A stretch of 64,000 nucleotides of DNA, taken from NCBI GenBank assembly GCA_030374765.1, contig JARGXX010000033.1:558001-622000 (forward strand). Reading direction: 5' to 3'. This DNA is from Agarophyton chilense. Lineage: Eukaryota > Rhodophyta > Florideophyceae > Gracilariales > Gracilariaceae. The position numbers and the translations under genes were made by a program. Positions 24,873 through 37,436 of the stretch are shown here, one piece after another. The notes beneath the pieces were generated by a model. It was not told the origin of the DNA. It did no database searches and saw only the letters and a program-made list of their open reading frames with translations. Every line of letters begins with the position of its first letter. Position 1 is the first letter of the stretch.

Positions 24873-27191
24873 ATGAGCACCCGATCAGGTGCTTCCTTCA
24901 GGTGTTCGACTTCGAACGACAATCAGTCCGTTTCGGTCAGTGGTCGAGAGGCTAGTTCTACAAAGAACAACGCCTCAGCACTCAGCGTAAGCAAACCCCC
25001 GAAACTTTTCCGAGTTGCCCAGTTAGCCCATGGCCCGACGCCCAGGGAGGTGCAGTCAGCGACTGCGAGAGATGCAGCCTCCTCACCCTCCCCAGTCGTG
25101 GAAGAACCTTCTTCCTCCGGACCTGCAGGTCCTAGTGTGCCAGTGAACACACCATCGGTAGCTCTTGCTACCTCGCCTAGGGTGGAGTTCACTCCCCTTC
25201 CCTTACCGAGGCTTGACCCCCCAGCGAAACAGTCTACGACGACTGATACTGTTCGTCCCAGTAAGGTGTTTCCCCCTGAAAAAGGTCTTCATGCCCCACC
25301 CACGGGAGGAATTCCCATCAACGTGGATGAAACTCCATCCCCAAGACTTCCAATGGACGTAGTACCGGTGCAAGTCCGACAGCTCGTCGTTGCTGAGGTC
25401 GTAGACCTCGTGCCCAGGCTCGTGACCCAGCAGGTTAACGAGGCTGAGCGGTGTTGGAGGGAATCTTTCGAAGCTCGACTCGCCGAACTAACTGTAACGG
25501 TTGTAGGTGAAGTGCAAGCTGCGCTGCAACAACGCCTTCAATCTTTTCTTGCGGTCGAGATCCCCCGCCAGGTGTTGCATGCCACACAACGAGGAGGTGT
25601 CACTTCTAATGGACAGGAGCTCCAGGGCCTGGAGACTCGAATTGTCAACCTGGACAAGAAGGTCGAGGACCTAGAGTTCCAACGAGCTGCCCTGCAAGGC
25701 CAGGTGGCATTCCTTATGAAGCACGGTACTTCTCCATCAGAAGGTGAGGTTCCCTCACACAAGCCCAGGGCTTCCAAAGCCAAGCAGGAGCGCAAACGCT
25801 CTAAGGTGAAGCGCAAATCCGGTTCGGAATCTTCGTCCACGGATGATATATCATCCTCGAGCTCAGAGTCCGGTGCGGACTTGCGGAAGCACAATCTCGC
25901 AGAGATTAACCCTGCTAATAGCCGCTTCAAGAAAGTCTTGTCGTACAAGACATATCGGTTAGATAATCGAGCAACAAGCGAGAGCTCGAAAGTTAAGCGA
26001 CGTGTCGCTTCTATGGTCAAGCGGTTCAATACCACCATGGCAAACCGTCGGTTCGACGGAGCAGATCCTATGTCAGTCCTGACCTTTTAAGCGGCGTTCA
26101 AACGCGAGGCCAATAACAACGGAATCTCCGAAGGTGTGGCAAAGTTAGTACTCCCGTACTTCCTGACGGGTAATGCCCGTATAGCGTATGACAGTGCTTT
26201 GCACGTGGACGCGATTGACGATTCCTCCACGGGAATCAAGTCATGGCCAGAGGCTATCCAATGGCTGCTACGCAGCTACGCGAAGGATGAGTATATCCAG
26301 GATCTAGTACGTGATCTCCGATTACTACGCCAGAGGGCTGGAGAGACTGAGCAGTCTTTCGGACAGCGTGTCCGCCTGAAGTTCTCGAGACTTGGTGGGG
26401 TTTCTTCACAGGAAGAGCAAATTGCTTCCTTTATCGAAGAGCTCTTGCCCAGCGTCGCTTCGTGTGTGACACGAGACCGCCAGCTCCACCGCGATCGATT
26501 TACGACCTTGGACGCTGTGGTTGAACTGGCTATGTCTCATGGACATACGTCACGGCTGACGCGACCGCTCAGGCATCCGTTGAATGTTAAGCCGTATCAG
26601 GTTAAGGCACCGGTGATGTCAATGGAGGGTACGACCCTCTCCACCGATACGGCTCTGACAGGCCGTAATCTTGGCGACGACGCCATACTGCATATCGGCA
26701 CCGATGTAGAGGGTCCGCCTACGGACCCAAGCTACAGCTGTAGCACAACAGAGGCGGAAACCCTTCTGCAATCTGACCCGTTGGGACAGAGTGACCCCGC
26801 GCTTCCGGTAGTGTCAAACTATAACACCCGTATGGAGGAGTGGGCGCAGCCCAAGCGCGTTGGGTGGGTTGATCGAAGGCTCCAGCGGAGCCAGCATGCA
26901 ACGCGACGCGAAGCTTACGGAGCTTGTTACTTATGCGCCAATCCCGACCACGTGGTCGCTGATTGCGAGTGGATCACTCTGGCCATGCGAGCGCAGGCTC
27001 GACAGCGTATAATGGAGGCCTCTCCAGAGATAGCGGCAAGGATGCCGGCGATGGTGTACTTCGTGGCAGGACTCACGCCTCCACGAAGAGGATACCAGGC
27101 CCTACGACCTAGCGCGGTGTCCACGCAACCCCAGGTCCTTTGCAAGGACAACGCGGAGCCCCAAGCTGAGGGAAACGTCCCCCGGACTTAG
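24873..27191 (+). mobile_element. gag region of element A
   Basis: Starts MSTRSGASFRCSTSND near 24873. Order: Ser/Pro-rich N-terminal part, a coiled-coil-like stretch near 25.6 kb (LETRIVNLDKKVEDLEFQ), a Lys/Ser-rich linker with a run of acidic serines near 25.8 kb, a capsid-like helical part near 26.1-26.6 kb, and a CCHC zinc knuckle near 26.92 kb (C-x2-C-x4-H-x4-C in CYLCANPDHVVADC). Confidence 0.8.
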
Positions 27192-27346
27192 AGGCCCAAG
27201 TCTCCTCTTCTAAGACTCTGGATATCAGAGACGAAGGTGACGAAATCGTTGCCAAGTGTCTATTAGACAAGCGTGCGGAAGTTGTTACGCCGCAACAGGA
27301 CCCCGTCCTCAAAATAGGAAGCTTCAACTATAAAGTTGTAGCCCGT

Positions 27347-30300
27347 GTGGGCTTTACCAAAGACGATGCCATGGAGGTTTTATACGTATTGGATACAGGG
27401 GCCGCTCCTAACCTCATCCACCAGGATGCAGTTCCGGGGTTGAGGATAACCCCATTGGCACCCGCTCAGAAGACCCTCGGACTTAACGACGCAGGAGGGC
27501 ATGCCCTCAAAATACGCGGCACCACCGTGCTAACCGTCCGCATCGCGGATTATCTGGCACGCGTGCCATTCCTGGTCGCAGAACGTCTGAGTACAGACGT
27601 GATCCTAGGATGTGATTTCATCGATAAGCATGTTGACGCTATCCACCCTAAGAGGGGGACCCTATATATGAGTAACTACTCATCTGTTCCAATATACCGA
27701 CGACCGGCATCTGATTGGCGTCACACGCCACCGAAGGGTGAGGGAAAGAAGCTAAAGAAGGACCCCTTCTACCATTGCAGACGTATTCATGTTGCACGGA
27801 AGATAGCCCTTTCTCCTAGCTCTGAAACCATCGTCTGGGCGAGGTGCGCCGATGGAGGAAGTTTCTTCCTCCAGCCAGAAGAGAAGCTCTTCGACAAATA
27901 TCGCGTTCGTCTTGCGAATGGCGTCGCGAACGTTCGCAGCAACAGACCGTTCAGAGTTATTGTCGCCAACTCCGCTCGTCACGAAGTGACGCTTTGTAAA
28001 GGACAAGTCCTTGGTTGTGCTGTTCTGCAGCGCCCATCAGAAATCTACGCAATCCTGCACGATCGACAACCCGAGGAACCGGAACCCGGAAACCTCAGGC
28101 CACACCCGGCATGTGACACTAGAGAGTCGCGGACGACCGAGCCTCCAACGAGCCTCTTGGACTCGATAGATCTCTCGGAGATCTCGCCAAAGATGCAGCG
28201 TGCCGTGAAAGAGATGCTTGGTAAGCATGAAGACATGTGAAGCGGTAAGCTTGGAGAGATTCGAGGACCTCCTCATCGGATCAAGTTGATGCCAGGGGCA
28301 ACCCCTGTTCACTCGCAGCCTTATCGAGCTGGATCGAAGATTAGAGAACACGAGTTTGCCGAAGTTAAGCGTATGCTTGATGCAGGTGTCATCGAAAGGC
28401 CAGGTCAGAGTGGGAAAGCCCAGTTGTCTTTGTTCCGAAACCCGACGGAAGCCTACGCTTCTGCGTAGATTATAGGCACCTCAACGCCTTTACCGTGAAG
28501 GATACCTATCCCCTACCTCGCATAGACGAATGTCTTGACAGCTTGGGCGAGGCCCAGTTCTTTACCACGCTAGATTGCAAGAGCGGGTATTGGCAACTGT
28601 CTGTCGCGCCTGAAGATCAGGACAAAACCACGTTCACGTGTCACACAGGGACCTATGGGTTCACTCGTATGCCCTTTGGGCTTTGCAACGCCCCAGCAAC
28701 GTTCCAGAGAATCGTGGATATCCTGCTAGCAGGATTCAAATGGCAATGTTGCCTGGTGTATATTGATGATGTCATCATTTTCTCCAAAAATGCGGACGAG
28801 CACATACGACATGTGGACGAGATACTCACTGTTCTCAGAAACGCAGGGTTAACCCTGAAGTTGAAGAAATGTCACTTCTTTCGGAGGTCAGTAGATTACC
28901 TTGGCCACGTAATCAAACCGGGCCTGTTGGAAGTTGCCACGAAGAACCTTGAGGCTCTCCAGAAGGCGCAACCACCTGCGACGCAGACAGAAGTTCGATC
29001 CTTTCTCGGAATGTGCAACGTCTACCGACGTTTTGTGCAAAATTTTGCGAAAGTTGCTGCACCGCTGACGGAGCTTACGAAGAAAGAGGTTTCACCTCGA
29101 TTGCCGCAGCTCACAGCTGAGCAGTTAGAAGCGTTCGAAACGCTTAAGCAAGCACTGACGCACCCGCCAGTGTTAAAGCTACCAAGGGCAGACCGCCCGT
29201 TTACGGTGGAGACCGATGCCAGCGCTGGCCAGATTGGTTGCGTCTTGACGCAAGTTCATAACGAAATCCGTCATCCAGTTGGGTATTGGAGCCGGACCTA
29301 GTCCGCCACTGAGAAGAGATACTCCACTACGGAGCGAGAATGTCTCGCAGTTGTGTGGGCGCTGACCATATTACGGCCTTACTTAGAGCGCACGCACTTC
29401 ACAGTGATCAGCGACCACCAGTCCTTGAGATGGCTTCTCGGATTGTCGGACTCCGACGCGAATAGCCGCCTAACTAGATGGAGGTTACGCCTCGCAGAGT
29501 ATGATTACGAAGTCATTTACAAGAAGGGCTCGGAAAACCAAGCGGCCGATGCGTTGTCGCGCATGCCCACAGATGGTGAGACCGCTATGAGACCTTCAGA
29601 GGACATAACCTGTTTTGTGTGTGAGCCGGAGGCTACAGGCCCGAGCAGCACGTTCTGCAATGCCTCGCATCCTTGGGATGCCGCCCTCGACGTTGAAGAA
29701 TATGAGCTGACGGCGGTTGCGTTAGAAGAATTGCTCGCCGAGCAAGCCACAGACTCGTTCTGTGAGGAAATGAGAGAACGGTCTCTCCATGACCCCAAAT
29801 GCCGTGTGTACACGGACCACGATGGACTATTAGTCCGCAAAGATAGAATAGATCAAAGCGAGCAGGTGCTCACACCAAAATCGCTAAGGGAGCGCGTGAT
29901 GCATATGCATCATTACCCCCGTGTTGCAGGACACCCTGGAGGACGAAGGATGTACGCCACGATGCGTCGACGCTATTACTGGCCAAGCATGGCCGCCGAT
30001 GTGTACCGTTTGGTCAACGAGTGTGACTCGTGTGTGAAGGAGAGGATTTCTCTTGTGAGAAAAAGCTCCCGATTGAAGCTATTCTCGGCGACTGCACCGC
30101 TGGAAAGTGTCGCGATCGACATCCTGGGGCCACTTCAGACTATGAGTAGAGGTAATCGTTACTTGCTGGTGATCTGTGACCGCTTCACAAAGTTGACGAA
30201 GACCATCTCCTTGTCGAACACCGATGCGTTCGCAATTGCAAGGGCGTTCTGCACCCCTTGGGCGTTTGTCTACGGACCACCCGTCACTGTCCTGTTGGAC

Positions 30301-31233
30301 AATGGATCTAACTTCGCCTCGAAGTTCTTTCAGAGCGCTTGCCAAATCCTTGGCATCAAGAACCTCTTCACGTCCACGTACCATCCGCAGACCAACGGTC
30401 AAGTCGAGAGGTTCAACCGAACTATGTTGTCTGCCTTGACGCATTATGTTGCTGAGCATCAGCACAACTGGGACCTATACAGCGATGCGCTGACCTTTGG
30501 GTACAACACACAAGTCCATTCTAGCACCGGCCATTCCCCGTTAGAGTTGGTACTCGCAAACGCCCCGGAGCCGCTGGCTCTACAGAGACTCGGAACCCTA
30601 AAGGGGAAGGCTCCTCGCGAGATTAAGATGCAGTTTTTGACACAGCTGCGTCAAGTGCTGTCGCGCGCGACCGGTGCCTTAACTAAAGCGCAGCAACGCT
30701 ACAAGCAGCGGTACGATGCTCGCGTCGTTGAGAAGCGAATGCCGGAACCCGGTACGTATGTGTACCTGCGGAGGCACTTAGACCCTAGGGAGCCAGAGGT
30801 TCCAGGTGAGAAGATCTCCCGTAAATTGAGACGAAAGGTCGTTGGACCTTACAAGGTCATCAGCGGTGACGAGGAAAACCACACGGTTCTTATTGAGAAC
30901 GAAGGACTCGAAGAGCGTAATAACTTGGACCACGTGGTCATTGGGTCGTCTAAGCCGCCCGCGGTGACGGGAGATGACGAAAGCGTCATAGACAAGATAG
31001 TGGGTCATACCCAGGGAGCGGCGGAGAACCGCGAGTACAAAGTTCGGTGGCTCGGATATACAGCAGAGGAAGACACCTTCCACACTGCTGATAGCCTGCC
31101 GTGGAACCTCGTGGCTCGCTACTGCCGACGACGGAAGATCAGCGTCCCCGACCGGGATGAGATACTTCTGCGAGCTAACCATGGCTCCACTCATGACCTA
31201 GTGGAACCTGCTGAGGCAAACTCGCAAGTGTAA
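27347..31233 (+). mobile_element. pol region of element A
   Basis: Gypsy order on the plus strand: aspartic protease with LDTGAAPNLI near 27.4 kb, reverse transcriptase with CLVYIDDVIIFSK near 28.76 kb, RNase H with VETDASAGQIG near 29.2 kb, integrase with an HHCC zinc finger near 29.9-30.0 kb and catalytic-core motifs VAIDILGPL, LLDNGSNFASKF and HPQTNGQVERFNRT (30.1-30.4 kb), and a C-terminal chromodomain near 31.05 kb (YKVRWLGYTAEEDTF). The chromodomain and motif order place it among chromodomain-bearing Ty3/gypsy elements. Confidence 0.9.
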
Positions 31234-31408
31234 ACGCAACACTGAAACTGTTGGACCTGTGCGGGCTCCCCGCTATTGCGGCTGGAGCAGAGCCCGTACC
31301 AATCCCAACACATTCGCTAGATGGCTAACCTACTGGAATGATAGAGCAAAGGAGGCAAGCAGGTGTTCAAGGGAACGCATTTGTTTTATGAGAAGAAGGT
31401 TTGGACAG

Positions 31409-33229
31409 CTACACTTGAAATAATTCCTCCTCACTATCTAGGAGTTCGTCCCCAGGGGCCGTCGACGGCGCTGCAGGCACGGCAGTGCTGCTGATATCAG
31501 GGATAGCCCCAGTAGTCGAAGTGGTTGGTGCGGCTACTGCAGCAGGTCCCGGCGTTGACGAAGGGTTGTTGGCCATCCTGGCCTGGAGTTGAGCAAGGCT
31601 CGTCACCCCGTAGGCCTTGAGGGCATCCAGTAGAGCTGCAGCGGAGTTCTCTTTTGCAAGCTCACTTGGCGGTGCGGGCACCAATCCAAGTTTTGGCCGT
31701 TTAACCAACGGTTGGTCGACCATGTCGACATCCTTCGGTTCGGAGGCTAGCTTCGCTAGTTGTTGGCGACGCCATTCCGCAAGGCGTACCGATTTCGTCG
31801 AGTTCGACGAGGTAAATACCCGGCCTACAGAGAGAGGAGCGATGAAGTCCGCCCGCGGATTCTCCACAACGAGGTTGCCTCCTTGGTCATGGATGACTAG
31901 GTATTGTTCTGGAATGTCCAAAGTCCAAAGGATTGGGTTGAAGACAACCCAATCACCGCCGCGATGCACTGGAGTTGCTCCATCGTTGTGGACAGGGCGC
32001 ATTGCGCCACACATTCGGACGCGTGGCGTCGCAGGGAAGTCAGGAAACACCACGTCTTTTGGAAGAGAAGACCACCAGGTCTTGTCGATAGATTCGAGTA
32101 GAGTCTCCAGACTCTTCGCTTCGGCGTTGCGTCGCTCGTCATCAGCCAGATCGGGCTCGACGCCAGTGAGATTAAGATCTCTTATGTCCTTGCGTACCGG
32201 TGGAGGGATCCACCATAAGCGACCCGCGCGGGCCTCATAGATGAGATGGCGTGCCACCGAGCAGGCCCATTCAGTGCGGAGCACTGTTTGGTATCCAGGA
32301 TACGTGGTGAAGCATGAGCCACGGTAGACGACTACCGGCGGAATTTCGTTGAAGAACCCGTAGGGGACTTCAACTTGCTCCCACCACGATGGCAAAGGCC
32401 ATGATATGTCGCGGATGACATCTTTCTGGAAGCAGTCGACCTCGACTTGGTGGTAGGCTACCAGAACCTGGTACTTATGGCGGCGCATGCGCTCGAATTG
32501 TCGCAGAGAATGTGGCGTGTACGTCATGATTTAGTCGAGCCAAGCGTCCATCGGAGGTAGTACCCTTGCGACAAAGTCGCCTGACGCATCGCGCCTACAG
32601 GGGTCGAGGACCCAATTGGCTCCGTTGTCACGGATGACCGTCGGAGGCAGCACCCGGAGTATTTTCGGATTCCGTAGGATGCGCTCAATCTCCTCGGCAC
32701 CCATGCCGTTGTGGACTTCCTCGAAGGTGGTCAGCCAGGGAATCCCCTCAGCATCCTCGCAGAGGTACGGGAAAGGCAAGCAAAGCTTTTGAACCAGAGG
32801 GCGGTCGTCCGCCCAACTTTCAACCCTGTTCAGGAAGCTTTCGCGTAGCGTCCTCGCTACGTACGGCTCATCCGCCGGACGTCGGTAGAACTCGATGTCT
32901 ACCCGGCCGATGAAGTCATCGGAAATTAAGCAGCAGAACGCGGCAAAACGCGCTCGTCGTTCGATTAGCAGCCGCAAGAAGTGACGGCGACCCCACACGG
33001 TCAGGTCCGATGAAGGATGGCTAGCCATCTCTCTGAAGGTGTATGAGCGGAAGCACTCTTCGATGTCTGCGACATCTCGTAGCCATGTGGCTACTTTCGC
33101 GAGTCCTATTGGGACTTCAGGACGAGACAAGGTTGTTTCTGAGGCCCAGCGAACCCGTTGAAGCGATCGATCGAAGAGCGGTTCGCGGTGGCCATCGCGG
33201 CGGCACTTGCAGGGATCCGTTCTTATCAT
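31409..33229 (-). mobile_element. Antisense accessory frames of element A
   Basis: Two adjacent minus-strand frames of 232 and 372 codons fill the space between pol and the polypurine tract, opposite to gag-pol. The upstream one has a CKCRRDGH start, W- and R-rich helices and a VDIEFYRRPADEPY stretch. The other has WPLPSWWEQVEVPYGFF, RLWWIPPP, AEAKSLETLLESIDKTWW, a possible nuclear localisation signal (VKRPKLG) and a Pro/Ala/Ser/Thr tail ending in acidic residues (DSEEELFQV). Frames in the same position in D and B look related. No known domain was recognised. Whether it acts as capsid-like, regulatory or anti-silencing protein cannot be told from sequence. Confidence 0.65.
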
Positions 33230-33320
33230 ACTGTTCGTGGCACAGTTGAAGCAATATCAGCGATGCTGTGCTGTCTTGTGATCGGGATCACTCTTGGCTG
33301 TAGCGGGGACGCTACAAGCT

Positions 33321-33333
33321 GAGAAGGGGGTGA
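33321..33333 (+). other. Polypurine tract of element A
   Basis: GAGAAGGGGGTGA lies directly before the 3' LTR, where plus-strand priming is expected. Confidence 0.65.
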
Positions 33334-34512
33334 TGTGACGCAACGCGCCGGGCCCTTATTGAGGACAAGTAGCCACCCTCCTCCGACCTCTTTACACTAA
33401 GCAGTGACGACGGCGTAATAGCTGGCATACTGCCAGGATGGAATACCGTGCACGGCGCTAGGTGTCATACGTGTGGCCATGGCCGGCAGCTAGTTCGTGT
33501 GGTTGGCACCATACAGTGCTCTGCACTGCTGCCTTGTAATTTTTAATTGTATTTATTAGTTGTAATCTATCATAATGGCTAACTGCTAAGCGGCCGGCGG
33601 TACTTGAGCGCCGGGTCGCCGGGGGCTAGACCGAAGTAAAGTCGAAGACGGGAGAGACGCCTCCGAACTACTAGTTCGTGTCTTGAGACTATAGGGTTAT
33701 CAGACCTTCGTTCCCAGTCGACGCCGACAAGACAGGCAGCAGTCTGATCAACTGCTGCAGAGGTATCTCTCGCACTTTAGCCTATCGAGAATTCCTCGTC
33801 CAGTCCATGCCCTCACAGCCATCGGTCGCCGCGTGGCGCATTGCACTTTCGCTCGGTCTATTGGACCGCTGGCAGTTCTACTGCCCGAGCAGATTGTAGA
33901 CCCGTATCCGTTGGATACCGAGGTGTGGATCGGGAGCCTCGGCTATGTGAGTATCACTTCCAGGTGCAGCTGGTAAAGCCAGGCAGGCGCATTCGTCTGG
34001 GCGCTGGTTCAATCCCAGGGCTTGCCCTGCTTTGCTATCGTCACCCGTTGGGTGTGAGTGATTACCACTTTGTGGCGCCAGTCGGCATAGCCAAGCAGAC
34101 GCTCTCGTCTGAGCGCTGGTACAATCTCAGGACTTGCCCTGCTTTGTTATCGCCACCCGATGGGGGAAGTGGTTGGTGCGTCGTTGCCGACGTTAGGGTC
34201 GTGGCGCTCGTCCGGGCTCTGGTACAATCCCGGGGCTCGCCCCGGCTACTCGTCATACGCGGCGTATATCCAGGCCGATCACTTCGGTTCGTGTCGGATC
34301 GACACCACTCCGAGCACGTCTTCCGGACGCCAAGAGCTCCTGTGGAACGATAGGAGTCTGTGTCTAGTCGACACTCCTCGCCTGTGAGACGACACCTCTT
34401 TTGAGTCGTTGTGGGCTCTAGGGCCAGATAGCCGACCCCGGCTTTCCAGGCTCTGCCTGTGAGTAGCTCTCGCCGCCCGCGGCTGGTCTCCCGAGTGGCG
34501 CATTGCGTTACA
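33334..34512 (+). repeat. 3' LTR of element A (1179 bp)
   Basis: Partner of 23590-24768; it ends GCATTGCGTTACA and is followed by the target duplication CCGAT. Confidence 0.9.
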
Positions 34513-35175
34513 CCGATCTGCACTTAGCAAGGGAGGAAGAGAGTGCCAGTGCGACTCCAGAAGCGCTTATATAGACTTTCGAGATATAAAGTAGGCGTAC
34601 TGCATTAGGTAGTTATAGTACTTAGCAGTTACACCGAATAGTCCAACAATAAAAGCCTACGTTATTCTACATCACTATATTCCAGCAAGTCCAAATTCTA
34701 AACAACAGATCAATAAAAAGATCAATATACAATTCCAACAAATAGTTCCTTCCATGCAATTATATCAACTCATAACATGGATCTCGCACGTGTCACGTGT
34801 ACGGGTCAACCTCAGGTGGACTCATGTAGATTATTAATTTATTTTAATTAGTGTAATAGATTTGCATTACAGTGCCAGGGAGATCTCAGCGCCTCTCCAG
34901 TATTATTTACTTGGCTCGAGTGACGCGTCTCCCTTAGAGTACGGCAGGCACCGTTAGGATACTAAATAACCCCTTTTGGTACATTAGTTCCACCCTCTGG
35001 TCTTCAAGCCATCGTTTCCGTAGCTCCACCTGTAGGACTACGCAGTAAACGCCAGCCCATTGCACCAAGTACTCTGGGATTGCCGCCGTCAAGGATTCGA
35101 ACCTTAGGACCCGCTCTACCATGCTACCACCGGTCGAGACCCGTACGCTGACCCACCAGTCATTGCGTTACATTT

Positions 35176-35187
35176 TGGTCTCCCGAC
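35176..35187 (+). other. tRNA primer-binding site of element B
   Basis: TGGTCTCCCGAC, three bases after the LTR, the same as in A. Confidence 0.7.
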
Positions 35188-35298
35188 TTAGAATCCTCTA
35201 GGAATAATTGAACGGACCACTGGAACGATGAATTATCCGGATTCTAACGTCTTGGTTTAATTCCCCAGCGGACCAAGAGTACAGAAGCAACCGCTATT

Positions 35299-37386
35299 AT
35301 GAATGAAGGAAAAACACCCAAACAACCAGACCATAGGACCCCTACGGCAGGACGAAGTGCGAGTACAACCCCGGTGATGTCACCCGACCCTCAGGTTCAT
35401 ACCGCTAGAGACCGCAGGAGCACGAGGAGCCAGCCGCAAGAAGTACTGATCCCCCTAGATAACCATGAAAGGATTTGCCGAGAACCCACGGTGGCAGCGC
35501 GTTTACGAGAACGCCTCACCAGGGCCACCTCTAGGCCAGGAACACCGCAAGGAGAACACCCCCAGACAGAAGGAATTCGAGAAAACCTGCCCACAGGTCT
35601 TGCCGACCTTCTCTGGCCCCGTCTCCGTGAGCTCTGCTCAACCCACGTGGATTCCATTATGGACGTGCGACTCGCTACGGCGATCGCTGACCATACGAAT
35701 TTTCTGATCGCCCGAATCGTTCCTAGGGTATTGGAGTCTGTCTTATTCATAGACTCCCTCCTACAGGCCGTTCAAGTAGCTGTCACCCACCAGGCAGGCA
35801 ATTTGGTCCCTAGGACCACCCCACCACAAATTAACCATCCGGTCTCCATAAGGCGACCCCCTACCGAACCCCCAGGAGCGGAGGAACTATCCGCCCCTCG
35901 CCGGGAAAACCATCAGGAAAACGCCATGGTGGGCCAATATAGAAGCAGAAGAGAAGCTCCGCGTGTAGATGAGAGATGGGTTGCCCATCAGAAGAATCCA
36001 AGAGAAGGACAAGCGAGGAGCAACAAGAAAAGAAGTAACTGCAAATGAGAGAAGCACAGAAGGAGTAAGAGAAGAGACCATTCAAACACGAGTGATTCCG
36101 AATCGGCCTCGACCGAAACGACCGACTCGAAAGTGGATGAGGCTGCCATTCGAGGCTTCAGACCACTGACAACCACAAACGAACTTTTCTTATAGGTTCC
36201 AGACTATCGGAATTACCTGCTGGCCGACAGGTCCGCGAAATATTCTGGTTCGGCGGCTCGAAGAGTCGCCAAATGGGCCAAACAGATGCAACCAACCATT
36301 ACGGACAAGTTCTCGGGTTCCGATCCTATTGATGTCCTTAGGTTTCTGAGTTTTTTCCGTACGGCCTGTGATCAGAACGGTGTCCACGAAGGCGCCTCTC
36401 TGTACCTTTTCCAATTCTTCGTTACAGAACAGGCGCGTGACCGAGTGATTTCGAAGATATCTGGCACAACTAACCTCGTGGATGCTCAAGACCGTGAGCT
36501 CCTCAGGGCATACCCTCAGGTTGTTCATTACCTCTTGGAAACTTACGCCACGGATGATGTTATAATGGATGCCCACCAGGAAGTAATAACCTTTTGGCAG
36601 AGCTCCAACATGACCGAATCGGCTTTTGCAGACGACATATGGAAGAAGGCTCACCGATGTGGAAACGTGTTCTCCGAAGGACGGCTTAAACGCCACTTCA
36701 TCACGGGATTGCTCCCTGCCATTCGGACACATGTGCCCATTTAACACAAGAAAAACCCGCAATACTCCTTCCGAATGCTCGTTACCTACGCCAAGGTTTA
36801 TGGCAAAAACTACAGGACCTCCAGGCGCAAGCTGATATAAACAGAAGACACGCATCACCATTGCCTAAACCCAACCAAGGCCATGTGGTTAGCTCCACGG
36901 AGTCGGACAGGGATGCTTCACTCCATTACGCCGATTCGAGAGACGTCCTCGCGATCAATTTCAGTGCTCCTTCGTCCGGGCCCCCATCATACACCTCCCA
37001 GGGAACTACAGCAACCACAGGACCGCCCACACCTAAGTATTCTCCCTTTCCGCCCCACAAGGACGTGTTCTGTTCGCTCCCAAAGGCCCTACTTCCTCTG
37101 CCTGTCACTGACCCAACCTTGTGACTGTACGAGGTATCTACCTGAGGACGCACGTAAAACCCTCCTAGCCCTCAGGGAATAGAATTACTGGGTGCGGAGA
37201 TCCAAAGGAATGTATCACCGGGCACAGCGGCGAACTACAGGGACCCCTGGAAGCTCCCACTATGCCACGCCTCCGGACATTCCGACCAAAGCCCCACAGA
37301 TCCACGCCATTGTAGATCCCACGGACGACCCCGTGGAAGATCCCTATCCTCAGGAAGAAACGGAAACCTCATCGAAAATCTCCTAG
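35299..37386 (+). mobile_element. gag region of element B
   Basis: Starts MNEGKTPKQPDHRTPTAGRS near 35299. A Pro/Thr-rich basic head, LADLLWPRLRELCS near 35.6 kb, a charged linker, then a capsid-like helical part near 36.3-36.7 kb (DKFSGSDPIDVLRFLSF). Closely related to the gag of D. Several breaks. Confidence 0.75.
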
Positions 37387-37436
37387 AGCGACGACCCGAG
37401 GCAAATCCTCCCTCTTTAAGTCCCTGCCTCAACCAA

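Larger units (their letters stand above)
23590..34512 (+). mobile_element. Ty3/gypsy LTR retrotransposon A, young, with chromodomain and antisense frames
   Basis: A 10.9 kb element with a perfect target duplication CCGAT (23585-23589 and 34513-34517), two 1179 bp LTRs differing at roughly a dozen positions (about 1%), a primer site, gag, pol with protease, reverse transcriptase, RNase H, integrase and chromodomain, an opposite-strand accessory region and a polypurine tract. All expected parts are present, but the coding frames carry about five breaks. It is the youngest insertion of the nest. Confidence 0.92.
23425..34790. mobile_element. Unclassified insert J in the B LTR, split by A
   Basis: About 165 bp (23425-23589) plus 278 bp (34513-34790) of AT-rich sequence unrelated to the LTR. 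It is flanked by an imperfect 20 bp repeat of LTR sequence and split by element A. No coding capacity, LTR ends or clear inverted repeats. The long flanking repeat would fit target-primed insertion (SINE/LINE-like), but no tail or promoter boxes at proper spacing are seen. Confidence 0.35.
23338..35172 (+). repeat. 5' LTR of element B, opened by J and A
   Basis: LTR sequence lies at 23338 to about 23424 (TGTGAAGGAGC...) and at 34791-35172 (...GCGTTACA). A stretch of about 20 bp (CACGTGTACGGGTC.ACCTCA) is present on both sides of the insert. Confidence 0.7.
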
